From Streptomyces scabiei 87.22 (GTDB taxonomy: Bacteria > Actinomycetota > Actinomycetes > Streptomycetales > Streptomycetaceae), in assembly GCF_000091305.1 (NCBI RefSeq), contig NC_013929.1:8556001-8620000 (forward strand): a stretch of 64,000 nt of DNA. Reading direction: 5' to 3'. Below the pieces are notes generated by a model. It ran no database searches. It was not told the DNA's origin and worked only from the letters and a program-made list of their open reading frames with translations. The position numbers were made by a program, and so were the translations under genes. Positions 45,656 through 54,231 of the stretch are shown piece by piece; position 1 is the stretch's first letter; every line of letters starts with the position of its first letter.

Positions 45656-45834
45656 GCCGTCTCCTTCTGTTCTGGCCGGGTGCCGCGCGGGAGAGCCCTG
45701 GCGCGGGGGCTGCCTGCGGCAACAGCGGGAGGTGCGCGCCGAATTCCCGGTCCGGCACACCGGGCGTGCGGCTCGATCTCCGGAATGTCGTCGTCCGCAC
45801 TGCGTTCGGCCGCTTCCGCGCCTACGCTCAGCCC

Positions 45835-46584
45835 GTGCTGCGTATCACTGACGCCCGGACCGGTGAACCCGCCGAGATCCCCAGGGCGCTCACCCGGGTC
45901 CATGCCCACACGCCGGGGGACACCCCCTCGGCGCTGCGCGTCCTGCTGGTCGCGGACGTCCTCGCCCGCGCTCTCGAACTGGGCGGGAGCCCGGTCCTCT
46001 TCGTCGCCGACCCGCCGGCCGCCCTGCGGGAGCGCGCCGACGACCTCGGCATCCGGCAGAGCGAGACCCCCGGGGCGACGCGGGGCGGGCGGCAGGTGCT
46101 GCACGTGACCGTCGCGGGTGAGCCGGCCGGCCCCGGCACAGGCCCCCGCACCGACGCCGGGATCGCGATCGAGGCCGGCCCGGTGACCGAGGCCGGCCCT
46201 GTGACCTGGACCGGCCCTGTGACCCGGACCGGCGAGCCGCCCGCGTCGGGCACCGCCCTGCGGCTCGCCCTCCTCAGCCATCCCCGCCGCACCCCCGTGA
46301 CCCTCGACGCCACCGCCGTCCGCGAGGCCGAGGACACGCTCGGCCACTGGCGCGGGTCGGTGGCGGCCTGGGCGGCCCGGCCGTCGCGGCCGGTCCCCGA
46401 GCCCGTCCGGCAGGCACTGCGGGAGGCCTGGGACGACGACCTCGACGTACGCGCGGTGCTCGACGTGCTGCGGGACGTGGAACGGGACCCGGACGTCCCC
46501 GACGGCGCCCGGTTCGAGACGTACGCCTACGCGGACCGCCTCCTCGGGCTGGAACTCACCCGGGAGATCGGGGCGACGGCATGA
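45835..46584 (+). CDS. cysteinyl-tRNA synthetase-like protein lacking catalytic motifs
   Basis: GTG 45835 follows TACGCT by 6 nt, supporting the start; the product is 249 residues. The N terminus (LRITDARTGEP, ALRVLLVADVLARALELGG) recalls the start of cysteinyl-tRNA synthetase, and the end (RLALLSHPRRTPVTLD, LREAWDDDLDVRAVLDVL) recalls its DALR domain. The HIGH and KMSKS motifs and zinc ligands are missing, so it cannot charge tRNA in the usual way. A Gly/Pro/Thr stretch at about 98-140 contains short repeats (AGPVTEAGPVTWTGPVT). It overlaps the SixA-like gene by 4 bp. Function unknown. Confidence 0.65.
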   Translation: MLRITDARTGEPAEIPRALTRVHAHTPGDTPSALRVLLVADVLARALELGGSPVLFVADPPAALRERADDLGIRQSETPGATRGGRQVLHVTVAGEPAGPGTGPRTDAGIAIEAGPVTEAGPVTWTGPVTRTGEPPASGTALRLALLSHPRRTPVTLDATAVREAEDTLGHWRGSVAAWAARPSRPVPEPVRQALREAWDDDLDVRAVLDVLRDVERDPDVPDGARFETYAYADRLLGLELTREIGATA

Positions 46585-47126
46585 CGCCCCGTGCCGGCGC
46601 CGGACCGCTGCGCAGACTCGTTGTCCTGCGGCACGCCAAGTCCGCCTGGCCCGTGGGCGTCCCCGACCACGAGCGCCCCCTGGCACCACGCGGCCGGCGC
46701 GACGCCCCCGCCGCCGGACAGGCCCTCGCCGACGTGGACTGCCTGCCCGACCTGGCCGTGTGCTCCACGGCCGTACGGGCGCGCCTGACCTGGGAACTGG
46801 CCTCCGCGCAGTGGGGGACGCCGCCGCCCGTACGGTACGACGGGCGGGTGTACGCGGCCGACGTGCCCGAACTGCTCGACGTGGTGCACGAGACCCCCGG
46901 CCATGTGCGGACGCTGCTCCTCGTCGGTCACAACCCGGGACTGGAGGAACTGGTGCTGGAACTGGCCGGCGACGCCCTCGACGGAGCGCTGGACGACGTA
47001 CGGACCAAGTTCCCCACCTCGGCGCTCGCCTTCCTGTCCTGGCACGGCGGGACCTGGGCCGCGCTCGCCCCGGGCACCGCGCTGCTGACGGACACGCTCG
47101 TGGCCAGGGGCGCGAAGCGGTCCTGA
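46581..47126 (+). CDS. SixA-type histidine phosphatase
   Basis: The 181-residue protein has the RHAKS motif with catalytic His18, the Arg in STAVRARLTWELA, and the second His in LVGHNPGLEEL, typical of SixA-like phosphohistidine phosphatases. ATGA overlap couples it to the CysS-like gene. It probably dephosphorylates a phosphohistidine protein or a small phosphate ester. Confidence 0.88.
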   Translation: MTPRAGAGPLRRLVVLRHAKSAWPVGVPDHERPLAPRGRRDAPAAGQALADVDCLPDLAVCSTAVRARLTWELASAQWGTPPPVRYDGRVYAADVPELLDVVHETPGHVRTLLLVGHNPGLEELVLELAGDALDGALDDVRTKFPTSALAFLSWHGGTWAALAPGTALLTDTLVARGAKRS

Positions 47127-47203
47127 ACGCCGCCCGACCGAAAGCCCGGCCGTCGGACGACGCCCCGCGCGGGCGTGCGCCGGCCTGCGCATAGGCTGGC
47201 CGG

Positions 47204-47830
47204 ATGCAGGACGAGTACCGCACCGTCGCCCGCGCCGGCGTGCACGAGACCGAGGTCAACCGATCGCGGTTCCTGTGCGCGCTCGCCCCGGCGGCCACCG
47301 AACAGGAGGCCCAGGACTTCGTCGCGGCCGTCCGCAGGGAACACGCCGACGCCACCCACAACTGCTACGCCTACGTCATCGGCGCCGACGCGGCCGTCCA
47401 GCGCGCGAGCGACGACGGGGAACCCGGCGGCACCGCGGGCGTCCCCATGCTGCAGATGCTGCTGCGCCGGGACATGCGCTACGTCGTCGCCGTCGTCACC
47501 CGGTACTACGGCGGGGTCAAACTGGGCGCCGGCGGACTCATCAGGGCGTACGGCGGTGCCGTGGGCGAGGCCCTGGACGCGCTCGGGGGCATCACCCGCC
47601 GGCGCTTCCGGCTGGCCACGGTGACCGTCGACCACCAGCGGGCCGGCAAGCTGCAGAACGACCTGCGGTCCACCGGGCGCGAGGTCCGTGACGTGCGGTA
47701 CGCCGAGGCCGTCACCCTGGAGATCGGCCTGCCCGACGCCGAGGTCGGCGCCTTCCGCGCCTGGCTCGCCGACACCACCGCGGGCACGGCCGGGTTCGAA
47801 CTCGGGGGCGAGGCGTACGGGGACGTGTGA
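47204..47830 (+). CDS. YigZ/IMPACT family protein
   Basis: The 208-residue product has the UPF0029 domain (SRFLCALAPAATEQEAQDF, HNCYAYVIG, SDDGEPGGTAGVPMLQML, VTRYYGGVKLGAGGLIRAY) and a C-terminal DUF1949 ferredoxin-like domain. Relatives bind ribosomes or tRNA and affect translation. TAGGCT 6 nt before the ATG suggests a leaderless message. Confidence 0.92.
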   Translation: MQDEYRTVARAGVHETEVNRSRFLCALAPAATEQEAQDFVAAVRREHADATHNCYAYVIGADAAVQRASDDGEPGGTAGVPMLQMLLRRDMRYVVAVVTRYYGGVKLGAGGLIRAYGGAVGEALDALGGITRRRFRLATVTVDHQRAGKLQNDLRSTGREVRDVRYAEAVTLEIGLPDAEVGAFRAWLADTTAGTAGFELGGEAYGDV

Positions 47831-47967
47831 CCGCGGATGTCCTGGATGCCCCGGATGCCCTGTCGGGCCGGGGGTGCGGGTGCGGGAACGCGGAGGGGGC
47901 GGCGTACGCGGGTCGGTTCGCCGGTAGGCGCCCGTGATGTCCGACCCGCCTGTTAGGTTCGAGGATC

Positions 47968-49131
47968 ATGAGGCTGCTGCACACTTCCGACTGGCATCTC
48001 GGTCGGGCGTTCCACCGGGTGAACATGCTCGGCGCGCAGGCCGAGTTCATCGGTCACCTGGTCACGACCGCGCGTGAGCGCGAGGTGGACGCGGTGGTGG
48101 TGGCGGGGGACGTGTACGACCGGGCGGTGCCCGCGCTGGCGGCGGTGGAGCTGTTCGACGACGCCCTGCACCGTCTCGCCGAGCTGGGCGTGCCCACGGT
48201 GATGATCTCCGGGAACCACGACTCGGCACGGCGCCTCGGTGTCGGCGCGGGGCTCATCGGCCGGGCGGGCATCCATCTGCGGACGGCGGCCTCGGCGGCC
48301 GGGACCCCCGTGATGCTCCCCGACACCCATGGCGACGTCGCCTTCTACGGGCTGCCCTATCTCGAACCCGCCCTGGTGAAGGACGAGTTCGGGGTGGAGA
48401 GGGCGAACCACGAGTCGGTGCTCGCCGCCGCCATGGACCGGGTCCGGGCCGACCTCGCCGCCCGCCCGCCGGGCACCCGTTCCGTCGTGCTTGCCCACGC
48501 GTTCGTCACCGGCGGCACGCCCAGCGACAGCGAGCGGGACATCTCCGTCGGCGGGGTCGCCTCGGTACCGGCGGGCGTCTTCGACGGCGTCGACTACGTG
48601 GCGCTGGGGCATCTGCACGGCAGCCAGACCCTCACCGACCGTATCCGCTACTCGGGTTCGCCCCTGCCGTACTCCTTCTCCGAGGCCGACCACCGCAAGA
48701 GCATGTGGCTGGTGGACCTCGGCCCCGACGGTGCCGTCGACGCGGAGCGCATCGACTGCCCGGTGCCGCGCCCGCTCGCCCGGATCCGGGGCCGGCTGGA
48801 CGACCTGCTCGCCGCACCGGAGCTGGCCCGGCACGAGGAGGCGTGGGTCGAGGCCACGCTCACCGACCCGGTCCGGCCCGCCGAGCCCATGGCCCGGCTG
48901 TGCGCCCGCTTCCCGCACACGCTCAGCCTCGCCTTCGACCCCGAACGCGCCCCCGGCGACCCGGACGTCTCCTACGCCCGGCGCCTCGCCGGCCGCGACG
49001 ACCAGCAGATCGCCGAGGACTTCGTCGCCCATGTCCGCGGCACGGGGCCCGACGCCCACGAACGCATCGTGCTCAGGGACGCGTTCGACGCGGTCAGGGC
49101 CGACGAGACCCTCCGGGAGGCCGTCCGATGA
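47968..49131 (+). CDS. sbcD: exonuclease SbcCD, D subunit
   Basis: The 387-residue nuclease has all phosphoesterase motifs: LHTSDWHLGR (Asp, His), VVAGDVYDR, SGNHDS, LAHAFV and GHLHGS. With SbcC it opens and trims DNA hairpins and blocked ends using manganese. TAGGTT is 8 nt before the ATG. Its stop overlaps the start of a 74-codon frame, not sbcC directly. Confidence 0.95.
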   Translation: MRLLHTSDWHLGRAFHRVNMLGAQAEFIGHLVTTAREREVDAVVVAGDVYDRAVPALAAVELFDDALHRLAELGVPTVMISGNHDSARRLGVGAGLIGRAGIHLRTAASAAGTPVMLPDTHGDVAFYGLPYLEPALVKDEFGVERANHESVLAAAMDRVRADLAARPPGTRSVVLAHAFVTGGTPSDSERDISVGGVASVPAGVFDGVDYVALGHLHGSQTLTDRIRYSGSPLPYSFSEADHRKSMWLVDLGPDGAVDAERIDCPVPRPLARIRGRLDDLLAAPELARHEEAWVEATLTDPVRPAEPMARLCARFPHTLSLAFDPERAPGDPDVSYARRLAGRDDQQIAEDFVAHVRGTGPDAHERIVLRDAFDAVRADETLREAVR

Positions 49132-49352
49132 GCCGCGTGGTCCGCCGGGCGGCATCCCCGGTCTGTCCGGTGGGTTGCCGAGCAGGCCGTCCGGTGAGGC
49201 GTACGTACCGCCCCGGACGTCCTCCGGCGGCGACCGGCTGCACGGCGAGAGGCTGTACGGGGAGCCGTACGGCGACCGGCCATGCCGTGGCCGCCGGGCA
49301 CCGGCCTCCCGGGGTGTCCCGCCGGGCGGGCGCGGCGGGTGGTGACCGATGA
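49128..49352 (+). CDS. small frame bridging sbcD and sbcC
   Basis: A 74-codon frame starts with ATG overlapping the sbcD stop and ends with TGA overlapping the sbcC ATG. The predicted product is low-complexity and rich in Arg, Pro, Gly and Ala (RRAASPVCPVGCRAGRPVRR). It resembles no family I know, and codon bias is not clearly better than in the other frames. Its value may be to carry ribosomes from sbcD to sbcC rather than the peptide itself. In many relatives sbcD and sbcC overlap directly. Confidence 0.4.
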   Translation: MSRVVRRAASPVCPVGCRAGRPVRRTYRPGRPPAATGCTARGCTGSRTATGHAVAAGHRPPGVSRRAGAAGGDR

Positions 49353-52342
49353 GGCTCCACCGGCTCGACATCACCGCCTTCGGCCCCTTCGGCGGCGCCC
49401 AGTCCGTCGACTTCGACGACCTCTCGGCGGCCGGGCTCTTCCTGCTGCACGGCCCGACCGGCGCCGGCAAGACCTCGATCCTGGACGCCGTCTGCTACGC
49501 GCTCTACGGCGCGGTGCCGGGCGCCCGGCAGAACGGCCAGGGCGCGACCCTGCGCAGTGACCACGCGGCACCCGCGACACGCACCGAGGTCCGCCTGGAA
49601 CTGACCGTCGCCGGGCGCCGGTTGGAGATCACCCGGCAGCCGCCCTGGGAGCGGCCCAAGAAGGGAAACCGGTCGGGCACCACGGTCGACAAGGCACAGA
49701 GCTGGCTGCGCGAGTACGACACGGCGGCCGCCTCCTGGAAGGACCTCAGCCGCTCCCACCAGGAGATCGGCGAGGAGATCACCCAGGTCCTCGGGATGAG
49801 CCGGGAGCAGTTCTGCCAGGTCGTGCTGTTGCCGCAGGGCGACTTCGCACGGTTCCTGCGCGCCGACGCCGAGGCGCGGGGCAGGCTGCTGGGCCGGCTC
49901 TTCGACACCCATCACTTCGCCGCCGTCGAGAAGCGGCTCGCCGACCGGCGCCGGGCGACCGAGGCGCGGGTCCGGGAGGGCGACGCGGACCTGCTCGCCG
50001 ACGTCCACCGGATGCAGCAGGCGGCGGGGGACGCCCCGGAGCCGCCCGGCCTCGCGCCCGGTGACCCGGGCCTCGCCGACGCCGTGCTGGGCTGGGCCGC
50101 CGTCGTCCGCAGCACCGCCCGTGAACGGCTCACCATCGCCCACTGCGCGCGGGCGGCGGCCGAGTCGGCGCGCGCCGCCGCGGGCCGGGACCTGGACGAC
50201 GTACGCGAAGTGGCGCGGCTGCAGGAGCGGTTCGCTCAGGCGCGGGAGCGGGCCGCGCGGCTGGAGGAGCGGGCCGGCGACCACCGCGAGGACCGGGCGC
50301 GCATGGAGCGGGCCCGCAAGGCGGAGGCCGTGGTGCCCGCGCTGGAGCTGCGGGACGAGGCCGAGACCGCGCACCGGCGGGCACGTGCCGCCGAGGAGGG
50401 CGCCCGGGCGCGGCTGTCGAGGGCGTACGCCGACGAGGGCGCCGCCGGACTCGCCGCCGCCGCCCGCCGAGCGGCGGAGGAACTGGGCGGGCTGGAGTCG
50501 GCCCGCCGTGCGGAGCGGCGCCTTGCCGAACTCCTCACCGAACGGGCGGAGTCGGACAGCGAGGAGCGGGCCGACGAGGAGGTCCTCCAGGACGCCGAGA
50601 GCTGGCTCGCCGCATGGGAGACGACCCGCGCGGAGCTGCGGACCCGGATCGAGTCCGCCCAGGAGGCGGCCACCCGCGCCGAACAGCTCGCCGTGCGGCG
50701 GGACCCCGCCGAGCAGCGGCTCGCCGCCGCGCGGCAGCGTGATCAGCTCGGGCGGGACACGGAGGACGCGCAGGCGCGCGTGCTCCGGCTCGCCGAGCGG
50801 GCCGTGGAGGCCCGCGCCCACTGGCTCGACCTCAAGGAACAGCGGCTGTCCGGCATCGCGGCGGAACTCGCCGCCGCACTGGTCGACGGGCAGCCGTGCG
50901 CCGTCTGCGGGGGCACCGAACACCCCGAGCCCGCCCGGAAGGTCGCCGGACATGTGGACCGGGAGACGGAGGAGCGGGCGTTCGCCGCGGTCCAGCGGGC
51001 CGACGAGGAACGGGCCGGGGCGGAGCGCCGGCTGGGAGTCGTCCGGCAGGCGTACGCGGCGGCGAGCGCCGAGGCCGGTGACGCGCCGACGGAGCGGCTC
51101 GCCGCCCTGGTCGAGGAGGTGACCGAGGAGTACGCGCGGGCCCGGGCCGGTGCCTCCGATCTGCATCCCGCGCAGGAGGCCCTGCTGCACGCCGAACGCG
51201 AGCGTGACCGACGGCTCGACGCCCAGCGGGAGGCCGCTGTGCGGGCCGCGTCCCGCAATACCCGGCGGGACGCGCTGGAGCGGCAACGGGAAGCGCTGGA
51301 GGGGGAGTTGGCGCAGGCCCGGGGCGACGCCGAGAGCGTGGCCGCGCGGGCCGCGCAGTGGGAGCGTCTGGCCGGGCTCCTCGGCGAGGCCGCCGAGGCG
51401 GTGCGGACGGCCGACGACACCGCGCAGCGCCTCAAGGACGCCGACGCGCGTCTGGCCGACGCGGCGTTCCGCGCCGGGTTCGGCACTCCGTCGGCCGCTG
51501 CCGCCGCCGTCCTCGACGACGCCGCCCACCGGGACCTGCAACACCGCCTCGACGCACGGCAGTCGGAGGAGGCCGCCGTACGGGCCGTGCTCGCCGAGGC
51601 CGAGACGGCCGCCGCGGCCGGGCAGCCGGCCGCCGACCTCGCCACCGCCGAGCGGGCCGCCGCGGCCGCCGCCCGGCGGCTCCAGGACACGGTCTCGGCG
51701 TGGGACGCCGCCGAGCGGCGCGCTGCCGAACTGGACCGGCTCTCCGTGCGGGCGACCGCCTCCGTGCGCCGGCTGGCGCCGCTGCGCGAGGAGTACGAGC
51801 GCGTCGCCCGGATGGCGGGCCTCGCCGCCGGCACCTCGGCCGACAACGAACGCAGGATGCGCCTGGAGTCCTACGTCCTCGCGGCCCGCCTGGAGCAGGT
51901 CGCCGCCGCCGCGACCGTACGGCTGCAGCGCATGTCGTCCGGCCGCTACACCCTCGTCCACTCCGACGACCGGTCCGGGCGGGGCCGCAGCGGGCTCGGA
52001 CTGCACGTCGTCGACGCGTGGACCGGGCGGGAGCGGGACACGGCCACGCTCTCCGGCGGCGAGACGTTCTTCGCCTCCCTCGCGCTGGCCCTCGGGCTGG
52101 CCGACGTCGTCACCGACGAGGCGGGGGGCGTGCGTCTCGACACCCTCTTCGTCGACGAGGGGTTCGGCAGCCTCGACGACCAGACCCTCGACGAGGTGCT
52201 CGACGTCCTCGACGCGCTCCGCGAACGCGACCGCAGTGTCGGCATCGTGAGCCATGTCGCCGACCTGCGGCGGCGGGTGCACGCCCAGCTGGAGGTCGTG
52301 AAGGAACGCACCGGGTCGATCGTGCGGCAGCGCGGTCAATGA
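49349..52342 (+). CDS. sbcC: exonuclease SbcCD, C subunit (SMC-like ATPase)
   Basis: At 997 residues this is a full SbcC/Rad50-type protein: Walker A GPTGAGKTS near residue 37, a Q-loop region, two long Ala/Arg/Glu-rich coiled coils, the zinc hook CAVC (Cys517 and Cys520) midway, and the C-terminal signature LSGGETFFASLALALGLADVV, Walker B and D-loop LFVDEGFGSLD. It drives SbcD on DNA ends and hairpins. Confidence 0.95.
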   Translation: MRLHRLDITAFGPFGGAQSVDFDDLSAAGLFLLHGPTGAGKTSILDAVCYALYGAVPGARQNGQGATLRSDHAAPATRTEVRLELTVAGRRLEITRQPPWERPKKGNRSGTTVDKAQSWLREYDTAAASWKDLSRSHQEIGEEITQVLGMSREQFCQVVLLPQGDFARFLRADAEARGRLLGRLFDTHHFAAVEKRLADRRRATEARVREGDADLLADVHRMQQAAGDAPEPPGLAPGDPGLADAVLGWAAVVRSTARERLTIAHCARAAAESARAAAGRDLDDVREVARLQERFAQARERAARLEERAGDHREDRARMERARKAEAVVPALELRDEAETAHRRARAAEEGARARLSRAYADEGAAGLAAAARRAAEELGGLESARRAERRLAELLTERAESDSEERADEEVLQDAESWLAAWETTRAELRTRIESAQEAATRAEQLAVRRDPAEQRLAAARQRDQLGRDTEDAQARVLRLAERAVEARAHWLDLKEQRLSGIAAELAAALVDGQPCAVCGGTEHPEPARKVAGHVDRETEERAFAAVQRADEERAGAERRLGVVRQAYAAASAEAGDAPTERLAALVEEVTEEYARARAGASDLHPAQEALLHAERERDRRLDAQREAAVRAASRNTRRDALERQREALEGELAQARGDAESVAARAAQWERLAGLLGEAAEAVRTADDTAQRLKDADARLADAAFRAGFGTPSAAAAAVLDDAAHRDLQHRLDARQSEEAAVRAVLAEAETAAAAGQPAADLATAERAAAAAARRLQDTVSAWDAAERRAAELDRLSVRATASVRRLAPLREEYERVARMAGLAAGTSADNERRMRLESYVLAARLEQVAAAATVRLQRMSSGRYTLVHSDDRSGRGRSGLGLHVVDAWTGRERDTATLSGGETFFASLALALGLADVVTDEAGGVRLDTLFVDEGFGSLDDQTLDEVLDVLDALRERDRSVGIVSHVADLRRRVHAQLEVVKERTGSIVRQRGQ

Positions 52343-52377
52343 CTGAGGTGACCCGGGACGCCGTCGGGAGCGGCCGG

Positions 52378-52833
52378 TCAGTGACCGAGGGGCCGTCGGG
52401 GGAGCGGTGAGGAGTAGACCACGCTCGTCGTGACCGACCCCAGCGTGCCGATCCGGCCCGACACCTCCTCCAGATGACGCATCGAACGGGCGGCGACCTT
52501 GATCACGAAGCAGTCGTCGCCCGTGACGTGGTGCGCCTCCAGGATCTCGGGCGTGACGGCCACCAGGTCGTGGAACGGCTTGTAGTTCCCGTGCGGGTAG
52601 CGCAGACGCACGAAGGCCAGGATCGGCAGCCCCAGCCGCTCCGGGTCCACGACGGCCGCGTACCCCTGGATCACACCCGCCTCCTCCAGCCGCCGCACCC
52701 GCTCCGTCACCGCGCTCGCCGACATCGACACGGCCCGGGCCAGCTCGGCGAAGCCGGTCCGGCCCTCGCGCTGGAGGATGTCGAGGATGCGCCAGTCGGT
52801 GGCGTCGGGCTCGTACGGGGATTGCGTGGTCAT
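52378..52833 (-). CDS. Lrp/AsnC-family regulator
   Basis: The 151-residue protein has the Lrp winged helix (DATDWRILDILQREGRTGFAELARAVSMSASAVTERVRRLEEAG) and the RAM effector domain (VRLRYPHGNYKPFHDLV, HHVTGDDCFVIKVAARSM). It is divergent from the rhodanese gene (138 bp between starts) and is the likely controller of that gene, responding to an amino acid. Confidence 0.9.
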   Translation of the reverse strand: MTTQSPYEPDATDWRILDILQREGRTGFAELARAVSMSASAVTERVRRLEEAGVIQGYAAVVDPERLGLPILAFVRLRYPHGNYKPFHDLVAVTPEILEAHHVTGDDCFVIKVAARSMRHLEEVSGRIGTLGSVTTSVVYSSPLPRRPLGH

Positions 52834-52971
52834 GTGGAAGGGATAGCAGGGGAATCCCCGGCCGATCAAGGGCCGGGCCGTGGAATGCCCCTTCAGGCCG
52901 GCGTCGGGCGACCGTAGATTCCTGGTCAGGGAGACGGAGCCGAACGGCTCCGCGAGAGAAAGGGCCCGCTC

Positions 52972-53454
52972 ATGAGCGTCAGCACGTCCGCCGTCAACGC
53001 CGTCCTGCGGGTCGCCCCGGCGGCCCCCGCCGACGCCGCGGCGTACTTCCGGGCCAGTCTCGTCCTCCACGCCGACGCCTCGGACGTGGCCGCGGCCCTC
53101 GCCGCCGACGGCGACCCCGGCTTCGTGGTCCTCGACTCCCGCTCCACCGCGTCCTGGGACCAGGGCCACATCCCGGGCGCGGTCCACCTGCCGACCGCGC
53201 TGATCCCCGAGCAGGCCGAGCAGGTGCTCGACAGGTCCGTGCCCGTCGTCACCTACTGCTGGGGCCCCGGCTGCAACGGCGCCACCCGTGCCGCCCTCGC
53301 CCTGGCCGAACTCGGCTTTCAGGTCAAGGAGATGCTCGGCGGCTTCGAGTACTGGGCGCGCGAGGGCTTCGCGTACGAGACCTGGGAAGGCGTGACACGG
53401 CGCGCGGCCGACCCGCTGACCGCGCCGGAGGACACCGCCGACTGCGGCTGCTGA
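52972..53454 (+). CDS. rhodanese-domain sulfurtransferase
   Basis: The 160-residue single-domain rhodanese has VVLDSRSTASWDQGHIPGAVHLP and the active loop TYCWGPGCNGATRAALALAELGF, which holds the persulfide cysteine, then MLGGFEYWAREG. It transfers sulfane sulfur from thiosulfate or persulfides. The C terminus ends in DCGC, which may bind metal or sulfur. AGAGAAAGGG precedes the ATG. Confidence 0.9.
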   Translation: MSVSTSAVNAVLRVAPAAPADAAAYFRASLVLHADASDVAAALAADGDPGFVVLDSRSTASWDQGHIPGAVHLPTALIPEQAEQVLDRSVPVVTYCWGPGCNGATRAALALAELGFQVKEMLGGFEYWAREGFAYETWEGVTRRAADPLTAPEDTADCGC

Positions 53455-53519
53455 CGGAAAGTCAACAAGCGCTCAGGGGCGACCAGTTCGGCGGCAAGGG
53501 CGCCGTGTAGCTTCTGGGC

Positions 53520-54062
53520 ATGGCTCGATACGCGGATACGGCGGTGGTCCCCGGTGCGGTGCGGTGGGTGGAGTCGGGCGGCGGACCGCTCATAGCGGTG
53601 CCGGAAGCGGTGCTGCCGTTCTGGGCGGGAGCCGACGGCGACGAGACGTCCTCCGATCACGACCGGGCCTGTGACCTCGACGGGCACGTCGGCCTGCTGC
53701 CGGTCGGTGACAGCCGCGCCCTGGTCCTGGGCCGTGAACCCGCCGCCACCACGTATCTGCCCGAACACGCCGCCTTCGTACGCCACCACGCCGCCGACTC
53801 CGCGGCCGGCCCCTTCGCGGACGGGCCCCTCGCGGACGTTGCGGCGGCGCTCGACGCGGCAGGCTGGGAGCCGGAGGTGCGGTGGCGGGTGCCGGGCCCG
53901 GTCGTCCTGTTCGACGCCGCCCGGCCGGGGCGCACCGTCCGGGACGGGGATCACGTGCGGGTGGAGCTGGCCCCCGGCCGCTACGGGGTGCGCGCGGCCC
54001 GGGTCGCGACGGGCCCGCGGACATGGCTCGGTCTCGTGCGACTGAGACCTCTTACCGACTGA
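53520..54062 (+). CDS. Imm21-family immunity protein
   Basis: The 180-residue product matches Imm21 (WVESGGGPLIAVPEAVLPFW, RACDLDGHVGLLPVGDSRALVLG, TTYLPEHAAFVRH). Imm21 proteins were predicted as immunity proteins of polymorphic toxin systems, but in Streptomyces they often stand alone, as here: no toxin gene is adjacent. TAGCTT 6 nt before the ATG suggests leaderless expression. The last seven codons are the first unit of a 17-bp tandem array. Confidence 0.82.
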   Translation: MARYADTAVVPGAVRWVESGGGPLIAVPEAVLPFWAGADGDETSSDHDRACDLDGHVGLLPVGDSRALVLGREPAATTYLPEHAAFVRHHAADSAAGPFADGPLADVAAALDAAGWEPEVRWRVPGPVVLFDAARPGRTVRDGDHVRVELAPGRYGVRAARVATGPRTWLGLVRLRPLTD

Positions 54063-54177
54063 GACCTCTGACCGACTGAGACCTCCTGCCGACTGAGACC
54101 ACTGACCGGCTGATACCTCTGACCGGCTGATACCTCTGACTGGTCAAGACCTCTGACCGGTCGAGACCGTCGACCGG
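54042..54177. repeat. eight tandem 17-bp repeats
   Basis: Units follow exactly every 17 bp from CTGAGACCTCTTACCGA through CTGAGACCTCTGACCGA and CTGATACCTCTGACCGG to TCGAGACCGTCGACCGG. Divergence rises toward the right end. Most units contain CTGA, giving stop codons in successive frames. The first unit encodes the end of the Imm21 protein (RPLTD with its TGA in unit 2), so the array probably grew by slippage from the gene's 3' end. It lies between two convergent genes. Confidence 0.92.
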
Positions 54178-54231
54178 CTGAACGGCGGCGGCCGGGCCCG
54201 GTCGCGGACGACGGGGCCCGGCCGGCCCGGA

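Noticed and set aside
49094..52339. Very long open frame of more than 1000 codons antisense to sbcC
   Set aside because: Codon bias and domain content belong to SbcC on the plus strand; antisense frames stay open because of high third-position GC.
54042..54177. 17-bp array considered as a CRISPR
   Set aside because: Units are directly adjacent with no unique spacers and no cas genes nearby.
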